Shown piece by piece: positions 11,251 through 24,900 of a stretch of DNA of 64,000 nt. The notes beneath the pieces are model-generated. The model was not told the DNA's origin and made no database searches. It worked only from the letters and a program-made list of their open reading frames with translations. This stretch comes from Proales similis (Eukaryota; Rotifera; Eurotatoria; Ploima; Proalidae). The translations under genes were made by a program, and so were the position numbers. Every line of letters starts with the position of its first letter. Position 1 is the stretch's first letter. The stretch spans positions 2,976,001 to 3,040,000 of the forward strand of contig JAGVRJ010000003.1 of assembly GCA_019059635.1 (NCBI GenBank), written 5' to 3'.

Positions 11251-12726
11251 ATGGATTCAAATTGGAGGGATTGTGTAGCATGGAAGAATGATGGCCTCTC
11301 GATGGCCACCTCTTCCAATGAAGCATGTAAATGGTTCGACTGCGCCTTAACTCAGCTGGTAACTTGGAAAGAAGACGATCGAGTGGCTGGAGTCGATGGC
11401 GCAATTGCAAGAATGCTCGATTCTGATCCATCTTTCGTTTTGGGTCAGGCATTTAAAGCTGGCCTTGAACTGCTTGGCTCGAGCGGCTTGTACAATCAGG
11501 AATATTACGACTCAACAATAAGAAGCCTAATCAATTTGGCCAATAAACAACAAAACCTACTCACTCAGCGTGAAAAATGGCATGTGGAAGCGGTTAAGCG
11601 TTTATTTCATGGTGACCTTTCATCAGCTTGTAGCTACTGGGAGAGCATATTGGCTGATCATCCAACTGACCTGATGGCTCTAAAAATGGCGACCGACTCA
11701 TATTTTTATATGGGAGACCAAGCTAACCTACGTGACTCGCCAGCCCGTGTCATTCCTTTTTGGAAGCCCTCACAGCCTCTTTACAACTACTTGCATGGCA
11801 TCCATTCGTTTGGTCTGGTGCAAACTGGATATTTTGAACAAGCAAAAGCAGCAGCCACTAAAAGCCTTTCGCTTAACCCAAGTGACGCATGGGCAACTCA
11901 TACAATGTGCCATTTTTTTGAGTACAGCGGAGAATACGATGCGGGCATAGATTTCTTGAGTAAGACCGAGACGGACTGGGCTAGCTGTAACCTTTTATCG
12001 CCTCATAATTATTGGCACTGGAGTCTTTATCACATAGAGCGTGATGAGCATGAAGCGGCCCTTGAGTTGTTCGACCAGCGAGTTTGCCGTTTTCTTGAAC
12101 TAGGTCGAACACTTGACATGGTTGACGCAGCTTCTTTTCTTTTCCGCCTAAAACTCGACTCATGTATGATGTCAATGGCTGATCGGTGGGATCGAGTTAA
12201 GAACGCTTATCTCTCAAGAATTGAGCACCATGGATATTTATTTAACGACGCACATGTTCTAATGATGCTAAACGAGAGTGGCACTGAGAGTGAACGATCA
12301 ATGTTTTTGAGCTCCCTCGAAGCTTATTTAGATAAAAGCATAAATACTTCTAAGGATGATCACATTCTGCTTGATTCATGCAACAATGTACTCCCTAAAG
12401 GCCAAACAAACAATTTTTTGAAACAAGTCAATTCAAAATTAGCACATCGTTTGTTTAACTCGCTTACTCAGTTTAAGCAAGGTGATTACGATGCAGTTGT
12501 GGACTCACTTTATCCAATTAGATATGAACTCGTCAAGATCGGAGGTTCAAATGCTCAGCGGGATATTTTTCATCAAATGCTGACCCAAGCAGCTCTTCGA
12601 TCTTCGTCTACTCACTACAATAACGTTGGAATGGCGCTTCTCAATGAGCGCCGTGCGCTCAAACCTAATTCAAATCTGAATAAGCGTTTAGCTCTTCGAT
12701 TTGCTGCACGACATTTGTTAGATTAG
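11251..12726 (+). CDS. TTC38: Tetratricopeptide repeat protein 38
   Basis: A single uninterrupted exon encodes 491 residues, close to the 469 of vertebrate TTC38. The N-terminal part (DCVAWKNDGLSMATSSNEAC, FDCALTQLVTW) and the central segment (DSYFYMGDQANLRDSPARVIPFW, YNYLHGIHSFGLVQTGYFEQA, ATHTMCHFFEYSG, HNYWHWSLYHIE) match the conserved core of this family. TTC38 proteins are predicted cytosolic TPR-fold proteins whose biochemical role is poorly defined; bacterial homologues exist. The gene lacks introns, whereas fascin and the unknown gene beside it are split. The ATG at 11251 is followed directly by conserved sequence, so the start is probably right. It converges on GHITM with only 113 bp between the two stop codons. 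Confidence 0.93.
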   Translation: MDSNWRDCVAWKNDGLSMATSSNEACKWFDCALTQLVTWKEDDRVAGVDGAIARMLDSDPSFVLGQAFKAGLELLGSSGLYNQEYYDSTIRSLINLANKQQNLLTQREKWHVEAVKRLFHGDLSSACSYWESILADHPTDLMALKMATDSYFYMGDQANLRDSPARVIPFWKPSQPLYNYLHGIHSFGLVQTGYFEQAKAAATKSLSLNPSDAWATHTMCHFFEYSGEYDAGIDFLSKTETDWASCNLLSPHNYWHWSLYHIERDEHEAALELFDQRVCRFLELGRTLDMVDAASFLFRLKLDSCMMSMADRWDRVKNAYLSRIEHHGYLFNDAHVLMMLNESGTESERSMFLSSLEAYLDKSINTSKDDHILLDSCNNVLPKGQTNNFLKQVNSKLAHRLFNSLTQFKQGDYDAVVDSLYPIRYELVKIGGSNAQRDIFHQMLTQAALRSSSTHYNNVGMALLNERRALKPNSNLNKRLALRFAARHLLD

Positions 12727-12839
12727 AGGGAAAATCGAGAAAAACAAACAAATTTTTAGTTGATTTATTGTCACTTGACTTTTTCGCTAAATAAAGATTT
12801 AGTTTTTATTTACAGGTCAATCGGATCTCTATCAGTCTT

Positions 12840-14090
12840 TTATTTTCGTCGATTACCCCCCGAGGCCAGAATGTGCGCAATTCTAATGAATATGTTTAGC
12901 GCATCCAGATAGATGGAAATAGATTCATTAACAGGGTCGAAGTGGTGCATTGTTTCAGCTTTTTTGACTATTCTCTGGGTGTCATAAAGCAGAAACATAC
13001 TGAACAAAACTAAGCCGCCATATATTGATATTGAATAGAGGCTCAATCCCAGTCTTGTGGTCGGTGGCAGGAAAGCACTTCCTAAATAGCAGACATAAAA
13101 ACAAAATACTACTTTTAATTTCATCATTGATACATACCTACCGAGGAGGCAAATACTAGACCAAGACCGATTGCCAGTGGACCACCCATATTCAAAAACT
13201 TTTCCGATGGAGCAGTAGCTGCCACAGCGCTCAGCCCTCCAATCACTCCAGCTGAGTACCAAGCTGCTCTTATTAACAACGGTCCTCCCAAAAACGAAAG
13301 CGGAGCAACAAAAGCTCCCAATAGACCGGCATGTAGGGCCCAGGCAAGTTGTTTTGAACCAAATCTTCCTTTTTCATAAGGAATTGAGCGGACTAACCTA
13401 ATAATCCAACTGTAAATGTTCAACTTTTCTTATAGAATTTTAAGAATACTTACATTCCAGTTCCGACCATGGCAGCAATTGAACCAAAAATAGCCTTGAA
13501 ATATTATAATTATTACTTTTTTTTAATTAAAAAAAAATCGCTTGTCTACTCACCAGGAGCGAGTTTCTAGTGACCAAGTTCATCATGGTGGGTGAACGAG
13601 CCACTGCGAAAGCTGAAGCTGCAGTGATTCCAAGCCCAGCGCCAAAATAGCCATAAGTGGTTTGAATACGCTCGCGAATAAAAGAAGGCCAAGTTGCTGT
13701 TCGATCAACAATTCCCGATTGGTTTGAGAGGCCCAGTCCATAGAACACTAATGATCCCAAACCGATTACAGAAGCTCCGGCCAAAAATGTTTGTCCGATT
13801 GCAAGTGCTTTTTTTCAAAATTATTTTTTTTTAATTTTTAAACTTCAATTTGAAAATTACGGGTATATGATGGCACATTGACTCCAGATGACTCGATAGT
13901 TCGTCCTTTGAAAGCACGACGAAAAGCACTTGTTCGGCTCTCAGTAGCCAAATTTCTAGCAGCCAAAGGTGGAACCTAGGAAAAAGCTATAAACGATGGT
14001 CTTTTAAAAGATGAATCATGATTATACCTTTGATCGACTGCTCAGAATAATGCTGTTTAAACCAATTCTTGAAAATCTTGCAGCAAGCAT
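12840..14090 (-). CDS. GHITM: Growth-hormone-inducible transmembrane protein (BI-1 family, mitochondrial; 6 exons)
   Basis: Exons on the minus strand are 14090-14028, 13975-13861, 13807-13554, 13494-13454, 13409-13138 and 13081-12840. All are joined by GT...AG introns of 40-60 bp, and phases close to 328 residues (human protein: 345). Conserved blocks are present: RSIPYEKG, AWALHAGLLGAFVAPL, GGPLLIRAAWY, APSEKFLNMGGPL, AFLPPTT, YGGLVLFSMFLLYDTQ and the ASGGNRRK end. Seven or so hydrophobic segments follow a basic, Ser/Arg-rich N-terminus that fits a mitochondrial targeting peptide. GHITM (MICS1) is an inner-membrane protein of the TMBIM/Bax-inhibitor-1 superfamily that affects cristae structure and cation exchange. 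The first two exons are the weakest part of the model, because the targeting peptide is poorly conserved. Confidence 0.93.
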
Positions 14091-17000
14091 CTTCAAGTTT
14101 TTTGCTCCCTTTTGTTCTATTAAAGCCGAGAAATTTATATTGGTATCGGAAATTGGTAAATTCTCGAAACATTCGCTTTTCTTATATGCGAATATTCATA
14201 AGTTCATGAAATATTGCGAAATTTGCTAATCTTTATGCATTATGCATAAGCTCACACAACCAGAGCTCAGCGACCTAGCATTCACATGCTGACAGAAGAT
14301 GGTTGAAGACAATACCCCGATCGAATTAAAAAGAATTGAGATTTTATTGAGTCAGGCTTGCTGAAGATAGATAGGGATCGGAATCTGTTTGAGCTTATGG
14401 AGGTGCATTAGAAAAAGAGATTAACTCTTTGTTTAAAAAACTCTAGCCTAACGTGTTACATAAACTCTGGAAGATTCGCATTGAGGATCATTATCTCTGC
14501 CGAAATGATTAATTCCAACGAATCGATGATCAATTAGGGCAGCGATTGATTGAAATTTAAAACAATATTAATATTGATTGCCCTCAAAGCCGGCTTGTTC
14601 GCAATGTGTTCGTTACAAGTGAAAGCTCCTCAGGCCTGATTGAATTAATTAGTTGGGTAAACTGAAATTGATTAGGAATCGCGCCACCTCGGCCAATGTC
14701 GATTATCCGCGCTTTAGTGCTGCGCACTCGAGCTCAACATTAGCTCTTCACCAACCTCATCCGATTGTTAGACTAAATGTATTCGATGACAATCAAACTA
14801 TTGTATTTGCTCAAGTCGAGACCGAAAAGAAAAAGGGACTTGGAGCTAGCGAGAGCCGGCTGTATTCTGAAGCCTCCTCTCATATTGAAAATCCTTTGGT
14901 TTTACTAAGGCAGCATTGAGCACAACTGGGATTAGGCAACCAAAAAACGGTAAATACCAGCTTTTTTTAAAAGAAAAAGGCCAACTTAAGATGTTGTCGG
15001 CTTAGTTCGATAATAACGCTTGAAGATGGTTTATAGATCCATCCCTCGAGCGATTGATTGCGCGCGCTTGCGCACGTACGACCTCCGCTCGCTTCATAAA
15101 GCCCCTCTAATCGATGGCCCGAGCTCTCAATCTAAGCTATTTCCTGGCCCAAATTTGAGTGCTTCAGATGAGTCTCACTCATTTTGTCAAATATTCGATA
15201 AGATGAAGATTAATAACTTATTCGCGTAACAATCTGAGTTATGCAAACGAAAAAAAAAAACTCGAATAAGTCCAATAGGCAAAGCGACAGGAAACTGGCA
15301 GTCCTTCGGGAGTAGCTATGCATGGAATGGGACACTAGTCGAGAAGAGCTATTGACACATGCCGCGCGGCGCAATGAGTTTATTCTTAGCCCAGCCTAAG
15401 CCAAACACCAAAGTTTGGCTCGGTTTTTTGCTGAAGCTGACTAGTTGGCGAAGAAAGCGTTCCGCCTTTTTTACCAAACGAGCTAATTAAATTTCATTTT
15501 CATAGTTCTTTAATCGGCGCTTTAAGCTGCATCACAAGCGGACTGCATTTGCTTTCTTTAATTACATTCTTGATGAAGCTAATTTTAAGGCAATAATCTC
15601 GAATTCGCCTCTTATTAAATCTCGGCGAGCTGGTTTGTTCAAACCAATTCACCAGTGCCCCTTCATTCGCCCTTTAACACACGCACGTACGGGCAAGCCC
15701 GTGCGCTTTCAGCAATGTCAATCGGTTGCTCAACTAACTCAAGCAAATCAGGTGAATCATTTGCGATGCAAATCTTGCAGTTAAACGAGGCGAGGATTAG
15801 GCGTGCAAGGTGAGATTCGATCGCTCGTATTCTTAATAGGCCTTTTCCTCGACTCTTTTTCAATTGCTCATGCACTAAACTAGCTAACAAGCCAGTTCAT
15901 CTATTCATTTGCTCATTCATTCGTTAGATAAAGCTGTTTAAATATTGCTTAAATTGCCTTCTCCCTTTGGATTTGCAAGCTTGGCCGTTACCCTCGACAC
16001 ATGGTTGGGCCACTATAATCATCGTTTTCTCTATTCTTTTTTTCTTTTCTTTTTGTTTCTATTCGTTTATTTTTCGACCACTCGACCAATTCTTCTGTCT
16101 GATCGCTCGTTTTGTTGTTGGCTTACTCATGCCTTGTTTTTGTTCTTCTCGTCATTGTAGCTCAATCCAGTCATAGTCGTAGTATTCGTCATCAACGTCA
16201 TCGTTGTCGTATTTCTTAATGCCTATTTAGCTCAAATGAATTTATTAGCCGAACGAACACAAGTGCTCGGCGCAGCTACATTGCACAACAATGCATCCTT
16301 GGTATAATCTATTTCATTGAGGCCACCAACCATTGGGGATTTGAAGGGAGCGCCGGTTCATAAGAGGACGTGGCCTCTTACTCTTCCCCTCAACCGTGCT
16401 TTGCACTTGATCATTTACAAAGTAAATAGATTTCAAACGGTGCAATTGAACTCTTGGCTCGGATATTCAATTTTGCGTTTTGAGTATACAAAACTTTGGC
16501 ACGAATCTGGAAATTTATTGGCTGCAATTATTGAGCAGAATAGGGAGCTTCTCTGAAGTAGTAGAATTTTTACCGAAAGGCAGCCAAGCGATTTATTCAT
16601 AGACACAATTAATTTAATATGTTTGATATTAAAATGAGAGCGACGAACGACACAAAGGGCCAAGTGATTTTTAGTGCACCGCAATAAACTTCGAAAATAT
16701 CAAATTATAAATCACAGCCATTTGAGCAGGCCTGACGAACCTTACCAATTGTTTGTAATGATGATGGCGATCGTGATCATCGTCTACCTAGTTCCTAGCA
16801 TCCTATTCCCATCCTCTGTTATTTGGTCATGATACTCTCGATCACCTTTTTATTTAAACTCATCGACCGGCGTATCAAACAAACTCACTGGTTTTTCTCG
16901 TGTTCTTTTTAGATTGTTTGTCTCGAATGAGCTGCTTTATGCTCGAAAGACAGCGTCATTAAACCCTTATCGTCTCGATTGATTCAGGCAAATGTCAATT

Positions 17001-19485
17001 TAAACGATTCACCGCATTCTGAATTTCTAACTCGATCATGAATTATTTGCATTTTACATTCACAAGCTCTGGCTGCTCGTTGATTCGGTTTTATTCAATT
17101 AGCTTCAACGTTCCATCAAAACCCGTTTGTCTAGGCGCCTTATTTTCAAATCATTTAATTTTGCATTATCGAGCAACTCATAAAGGTGAGCCTAAATTAC
17201 CATAGGACGCTGTTTTTTGTTTTTTACTGTTTTTACTCGCAATTTCTGACGAGTCTCATCTATCGTTCAAAATATATTTTAAAAGAATGGCAGAAGATTT
17301 CAACAAGCTATTTTATCCGAGCAATGGTCGGAATCTATGAATTTAAAGGCTTTCTATACACGACCCATTTGTCTTTGTTCTTCTCGTTCGCCCACTTGCT
17401 TGTCATTATGATTCCTCTCGTTGTTTTTCTGGTATCGCTTGTTATTCGGGTCGTGCTCGTCGTTATTAGCTAATAGTGACCCTAAAATTAGGAACGAACG
17501 ACGCAGCGAATCAAATCAAAGATCAGCTTTGAGCCAAAGGATTTAGCCGTGTGGAATGGCAAGTATTTTCATCCCGACTTTGATCGACTGCTTGTGCCCA
17601 AATTTAGCCTACATGGTCTCATGCTCTGTTCGACTTGCTCGCCCGCGCGACTTGAATGGCCTGGTCTTACCGTCCGACCTCTGCTTGCTCCCTTACTTGC
17701 TTGACTTTAATATTTCTATTCACGGTTTCTAAAACGCAATTGCATCATATTTTTGATGGCCTCGATCAATCTTGCCGGCTATATTTATTTATTCATTCAT
17801 TCATTCAAAAATATGAGTGATAGCGAATAAGAGAGAAAGAGAACAAACGAGGAAGACAGTAGGGATGTTATACGTCTGGGCTCGTCGACTTGATTATATG
17901 CATCGCATCAGAATTAAACGAGATGAAGCAAATCAAGATAGTCCGATCAGCATACATCAATGATGGTAAAACACTATCCACTGGGAATAAAGACTTCACC
18001 AATCGTTGGTCAAACAAGATTCGATCCGATGCAAGTAGAAGAGTGGCCAATGTGCAGCTTTTTTCTCCACTCTTACGATCGAGAACGAGCCAGTCTTATT
18101 TGATCATACGCCATCGCTTTCAAACTTGTACTTAGTATCTGGGCCCCTTTTGAGCCATCAATCGGGTCGTGTCGTCACTTATGCAAAGCCTAGAGTGACC
18201 TGCAAGATATACAGACAGTACAGTTGATCGACCACAAACCTAAACAAGAGGACTGATGCTAGAGATGAAACAAGCTGAATTCAATTAATTGTCAGCCAGA
18301 CCAATAAACCAGCAGTTGATATCTAGATTACCGGCCTTCAGAGATGGAGAAAGAGCTTAGCTTGTTTCTTGGCCGTTTTGATATTGCTTGACACGCTGAA
18401 TCGGTTTATATTCTGATTGTGACCAATTCTATGAACAGTTCCATTACTCGAGTGAGCTTAATGAGGTCAATCAAATAAACCCAAGTTGTAATGAGCAGAG
18501 ACGATGAGAATTTCGACCCGACAGAGCCATCTACTAGTCGGCACCGGTAACAGCATGAGCGGTTCAACAGAGTTTGAGTTACGGCTTGAGTTGAATGGGT
18601 TCATAATTTTGAGGTCGATGACGATCGCTCTTGTTGACGATGCCCGACGACACCGCTCGCAGAGATTTGTCATCAAATTTATTGAATTCTCGTGGCGATT
18701 AGAATATGAGACGAAGGCAAATGAAGAAACATGATCGAACAACTCCGGGACGAGTGTTGACCTGCAAAGCTTTGAATGCAGTGTACGACTTCATGCGAAC
18801 AAATAATCAATCGATGGACCACACACTATCCAGTAAAACACAACGTGCAGTTCGTTTTCATTCGCTTCATCGACTAGTCTGGTCGGTTGAGCTCAGCAGA
18901 CGATTAGTCATTGGCTCGTTCGTCTGATCGCTCCTCTTTATTTTATACCGCGCCCTCGTCGTGGTCAACTACTAAGGTCAATCGGCGGATGTTTCGTGTC
19001 TCAATTTAAATATTTATTCATCGATTTTTATGAGCTCTCATCGCATTCACGCGAACCACAACAAAGAGCACGCTGATATCAGTGTCAGTGAGCGGTTGAC
19101 ACAGCTCACGCTCTCATCGAATGATTGAGATATGTTCAATTCAATTGACTTCCATGCCCACCATTTCTTCTTTTATAGTTCATGTCCAATATGTATGTAT
19201 GTGTGTCAAAAAGTGCGGTCAAACGAAAAAGCGCATGCGAGCTGCGGCTGGGCGCTCGACCGACTCCGTCGGTCCAGTCATCTCAAAAGTAGGTTAGAAT
19301 AAATATTTAGCGGTCAAATATTAAAATTTTGTTTAATGATCGATGCTGTCGCCTAAATAGATGCCAATGCCCGCCATCAAAATCCTGATGCTTGAGCTTG
19401 CCAATATCTTTTGTATTTTGATCAAGTAAGAGCGTCAGCTCGTTTCTATTTTTGATTTTCTTTCAAGATGCGGCTGCATGTCTAT

Positions 19486-19511
19486 ATGAGAGAGAGAGAG
19501 AGAGAGAGAGA
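19486..19511. repeat. GA dinucleotide microsatellite
   Basis: About 13 uninterrupted GA/AG units inside the desert upstream of the CUX gene. Confidence 0.9.
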
Positions 19512-21886
19512 AGTGGGCAAGACAATACCGTACGTATACTGGTCTATTTGAGTAAAGGCCAACAAACTTGAAACAAAAGCTGTCGTCTTTCAACTTTGAA
19601 TTGGTTCTATTCGGGCACCTGCAACAATTTTCGAGTTTCATTAGACCCGATTATTAATTTTTGTTTCTAAATGAGGTCGACAAGTGAAAAGAAATAGTTA
19701 ACGAAGCGTCTAGGATAAGCGGCCTCATCACGAGCGTCTCGCTGCCGCCATTCATCCGTTTAGTCGACTGATAAACACACTCCCAAGCAGAAATTAAAAT
19801 TAATTTATTCGAAACGAATCGGCAATGGCAATGATAATGGTGCGCATGGAGGCAGACAACAAACGAGTGAACGTTGCACTCTGCCTTCTGCTTGCCGCCA
19901 AGTTAGACATGGCTAGAATGCAACCAAAGTGGGCAATCAGAGTGAACTGCGAACCTGTTTTCATAAATTAAATTTGTTCGCTCTTCTTCGTACCGCTTAT
20001 TTCGCTCGTTCGCCTCTTAATTTTTAATCGGTTTATTTATCTCTGAATGAGAATGAGCCCTAGGATCTATCCGTCCGCAAAGCAACACTCGGACCACTTG
20101 GGCTGTATTTGACGTTGAATGGTGGCTTACGATTTAACCTTTTGCATTTTATATTTCAGTTCGTTCGTCCATTATCAATAAATTTCAAAGTTAATTATTT
20201 TCATCGTTCAGGCCGAGAGATAAGCGAAACGCGCTGCCTGCATTTCTAATTGAATGTATATATAAGCTCGCTTCATTTCCAAGCGATCTATTTTAATTCA
20301 CAAATTCTCAATTTCTGTTCGACCCTCTTTTCCATCATATCTCCTCGCCGCAGTTTTTTAGTTGTTTCTCCCTTTGTACCGGTCAATACTTTATCGCTGT
20401 ATTGAGAATTTTTAATTGTCTATAATTTATCATTCTCATTGGGCCTAGAATTTGAATTAAGACCATCTGATGCCTATCCTTCATTAGTAAGTTAGTTTAT
20501 AGAGTGTGACTACGACACGAATATTCTTTCGTCATACTTCAGTAAATCGATGAGAAAATGGAGCAGTTGAATTCCATCTATTGATTGGCTATTGATCCAT
20601 GAAGCAATCGATATTTGGTTGCTTGATCTCTGCACGCATGCTTGCTCTGCGCCATCAATTTAAGCATTCATCGATTGATCACATCGATCGTACGTTCTAT
20701 CGCCATTATTCTAGTCCCCACAAGCAGGGTTTCGTTTATGATTGATGATGCGTTGGCGCAATTTGCATGGGCAAGTGGCGCCGAGTGACATGTGAACGCG
20801 CGCCGTCACTGCATCAATGCTCGATAAATCAAATCAAACGCTGCGTGCGAGCATCAATGCGACTGTGTGGAATAAAGATGGCAATACGGATCCAGGACGA
20901 TCGCGCCTGGTAGTCCCGCCGCCTCGTGGACCTTGCTTCACTGTCAACTACATAATTTATGCTTGATTTGTTTATATTTCTCTTTTCCATCATTTTTAAC
21001 AATCTAATTTATCTATTTTATTTTTTACTGTGCGCATCTACAACATGACTCATTTCCGACCGGTTCGTTATTTTCTTGAAATCGATTTTAATTTATCAAA
21101 AATCGCCGCCGCAATTTTTCCTATCAGTTCATCTGATTTGATGAATTAGGGTTTAATTCGATTCAGTAATATTTTGCCTTTGTTTTTAGATTAGCTTAGA
21201 TCGATTGCGTATTTATCGCAGCAACCAAATGACGTTCTGTGTCTTTATTTCTTTCTCTCGATGTCGCCGAGATCTGCTTCTCTTTTGGGAACAGTGACGA
21301 CCGAGCTATGCGTACGTTTCCTTGCATGGCTAAGCGTGTCTCAGTTCGCTTCATAATAGCTTTAAAATTGTCGAACTGCTCTCTCATCGATGAGCTCATT
21401 TCTATTCGTCGACTTGAACACCATCACCGTCCCACTGCCAGATCTCAATGCGCCGAGCGTCTTATTGACTCAAGAAATTAGGCTAGCTCGAAATGCGAGA
21501 CACTCGGGCAACTAAATGAGGTCAATAGGACGGGGCTCAATGATGTTTGCTCGCCTGATCGACAAGCAAAATCTTTGTGGCGGCCATCGCGCTTTGCGGC
21601 GCAGGTGAACTGCTCTCGGTACGCATTTACATAATACTCCGACTCTATTCTTCGTATTTAGAGTTTGTTGCTCGATCGGGCGCTTGCGGGCTATCAATTG
21701 CGAGCATTTAACTTTTAACCGTCGAAACTCACGTTAAATTGCCGGGCTGCTTCGATGGGTGACAATCAACTATTCGGTCGCTGATTCAAATTAATTTGCA
21801 TGGATTTCTCGCTCAGCGGGCACCCTGAGCCCTTCTTGAGCAATTATCGAAAGGAGCACAAATTTCTTTTTTATGATTATTTCGAC

Positions 21887-21902
21887 ACACACACACACAC
21901 AC
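21887..21902. repeat. CA dinucleotide microsatellite
   Basis: A run of about eight CA units in the same non-coding region. Confidence 0.85.
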
Positions 21903-24900
21903 TGACGGCTGAGTGACTAGATTCACCGCACGCCCACAAACTATCCACACAAACATAGCAGCGGCCTGAAGAAGAAGGGTCGAGTGCGAAACCAACTCTT
22001 AATCCAAACGATTTGATTTGGTGACGGTGGTGGTGGCATTTTAATTATTCGATTTACGACGAGGCGAATTCATTATCAATTAAGTTGAAAGGTAAATCTA
22101 GTCTTCTCTTGGAACGTGGGAGAAGCATTTGCAACAACAACTCACCTCCAGCCGCACCTTTTGGTTGAGCTACATAAAATGCAAATCCCATATCTATATT
22201 TTCTTTTACGCTCAATTCTTATTTTATTCGTTTGTTGTCGGTTTGAGTTCAAAGTAAGCAAAAATCGACCTCAGCTTATTTCAGCGTTATCAATTTGCTG
22301 CTCATCTATTCATATTCAAACAATTTGACTTCCCACTCAAATCAGAAGTTGGGAAACTTTTTTAAAAACTAAACTTATACGCTTGTGTTTTTGAAAAAAA
22401 AACAATCAGCCCCGAGTTGATGTTAAGGGCGCCAACTAATCTCTGGACTGTAGCCAAGCTACTTTCTTAATCCAAACGAGGTTCAATCGCACGAAATATT
22501 CATAAATCGAAAATATTCATGAAACCGAAGATTTTTACCGATCAGTCATTTGGCTTGATGGTCAAATCTATTCATACTATTTGGATGCATGATTGTAAGC
22601 CGTAAATGTTAAGCTTCGATTGAATAGTCTCTCTCTGACCGAAGTGGGGACTGCACCATTCTATTGTGGCTCGGCCCATCGGTACTGTCCTAAAATCAAC
22701 TCATATCCATAGCTAATGGCATTTGCTCGCTCTCTTATCTCCTTAAGCCTTGTTGCATATTTTTATCGCGTTATGTTGATTCGTGGAGCTGTTTGTAGTC
22801 AGAGTCTAGTTTAGCAATTCAATTGTTTTTATTCGCCGGCATGAGTGGGACAAACAGCCAAATTAAATCCACTGTGTGCTTTTTTCGAATGAAATCAATA
22901 GCCCCTAAGGTTCAACTAAAAAAGGACAAATGCCTCGTTATTAATGGTATTTATTTGGGAGAGCGTTCTGTCGCTTGAGTTTTAGCACAAGCGCCTGTTT
23001 GAAAGCTAGCTTCGAATCTAGTTACGTAAATTCGATTCATCCATCTGGTTATTTTGTGATGATCGGTATACATTTTAATGTGTTATACCCCTTAACTTAA
23101 TTCTCATTGTCTTATAGCCTCCAATCCTTTTTCTACGCCTCGGTTGATATTCGGAAAGCTTGCGCTCCTTCTATTTTTAATCAAATCAAGTTCAAATTCA
23201 GATTGATGAACATATTTCAAAGGCAAAAGAAAGTGATTGTAAATATTAGCTCGGGCATTCTCTCATACACCTCCCTCCCCTGTGCGAGCGTACTACTGCA
23301 AAGTATTATGTCAGCATGGCCAGCGCCACTCCAAAGCTAAACTTTAAATAACCAACCACTCGTCATGTGACTAGTTCAATTCAACTTGCATCGATTTGAA
23401 TTTTCACGGCTTCTCGTTTTAACTTGCATTGGCTCTGCCAAGACTTTGGCGATTAACTCACTCAAAGCAATCTTATAGACGACCCATTAAATATTAGCTT
23501 AATCATTTCTAGTACTAAGCATTGGACCCATAAACATGCTCATTGGCCATTGGAGAACAATATTCGACAACGAGCTCTTTCATTCATTGCATATGTCCGC
23601 CCACTCCTTGATCTTAGAATCTCGGTTTCGATTTTCAACAGATTAGAGCATTCTTTTAATCTAATCAGTGTTGTCATGGTATTTTTCGAAAGCGAATCAT
23701 AAGTTTTCAATTTTTCACTTTATTTTTATTTCGTATTCTCGATGCTTTTCGAAAGTATTTATGTTTATTAGTCGATAAAAGCAAATTAATTCGAACGACT
23801 ATTTTGAAAACGAAAAGAAAAGCAAATTTAAGTGAATTCATAGCGTCAACTATGCAAAGAGACTCTGAATGACTGAGAGAGCTGGAATGCGTGCCAATGA
23901 GCGAGAGAATTAGCGCCGTATTTTCCAATTGAAATTAAATGTTTTAATAGGGCTAAATCAATTCATTTTTCCGAATAGGCAATCAGAACAAGTTGTGCTT
24001 TTATTTCTTCGGAGCGATGGTTGGCGTCGCTACCTTCGCTAGGAACGAGCGCCATTTTTTCTGATAAATAAACATCAATGGGTTTCGAATTTTAATCAAA
24101 TCCTAATATTTCGAAAAACCACTTCTTGTCGATTCTCTAGAACCGCGCGCACACACACACATACACAAATGCGTACTTGGTTCGTGCTCTCTTCTCTCTT
24201 TAGTTCGCTTTGCCAAAATCTCTCCATTTTGCTTTCTCTCTCTCTTATTTATTTCTTTCAATCGAGCGCTCTCACTACTCAGGTTAGTTTGATTATTTGA
24301 TTTCGAATCGTTCGCAATTTACCTATGAACAAGAAAACAGCGTTGATTGGGATCATAAGCCACTGCGCTTTCACAAAAAACATTTTCGACGACGAATAAC
24401 TAGCTAACTAGCAAACAACTTGGATACCAATGATCGCTGCCTTGAAAATGAGGCCAAACGATGAATTAAGCGAAAAATAGAGCTAAATACGGAGTGAGGC
24501 GCGCTTGGATCTATTTATCTATCGACTTAAATTTATTATACAGTGCTCTTGCTGTTCATAAGATGACTAAAATATCTCCTCACCACAATTCCTGTGTGTT
24601 GAGCAATCAAAGTTGTCAACAATTAAACTTCACTATACTTTTGAAAATTTTCAAGGACACTTTGAATCGAAGAACAACCGATCAAATAACTTAAGGGAGG
24701 TATTTTTTCATTGTCGCTGAACAAGTTTCATCTGGCTGACCCTCAAAATATAGGCCCAAGTATTGCTCAAGTACCATTTTACTACCTAACCGGCTTTTTT
24801 ATTTTATGTGAGTCAGCTCACTTTTGGGTAAATAATTGGTCCAACTGAAAACTGAAGGCGATCGCTTAGCTTGCTGGGTGCATTGTCGACTTCTCCAATA

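Noticed and set aside
17186-17473. A small membrane protein (95 codons, very hydrophobic)
   Set aside because: AT-rich sequence gives Phe/Leu/Val-rich frames by chance. No splice or family support, and it lies in the long desert.
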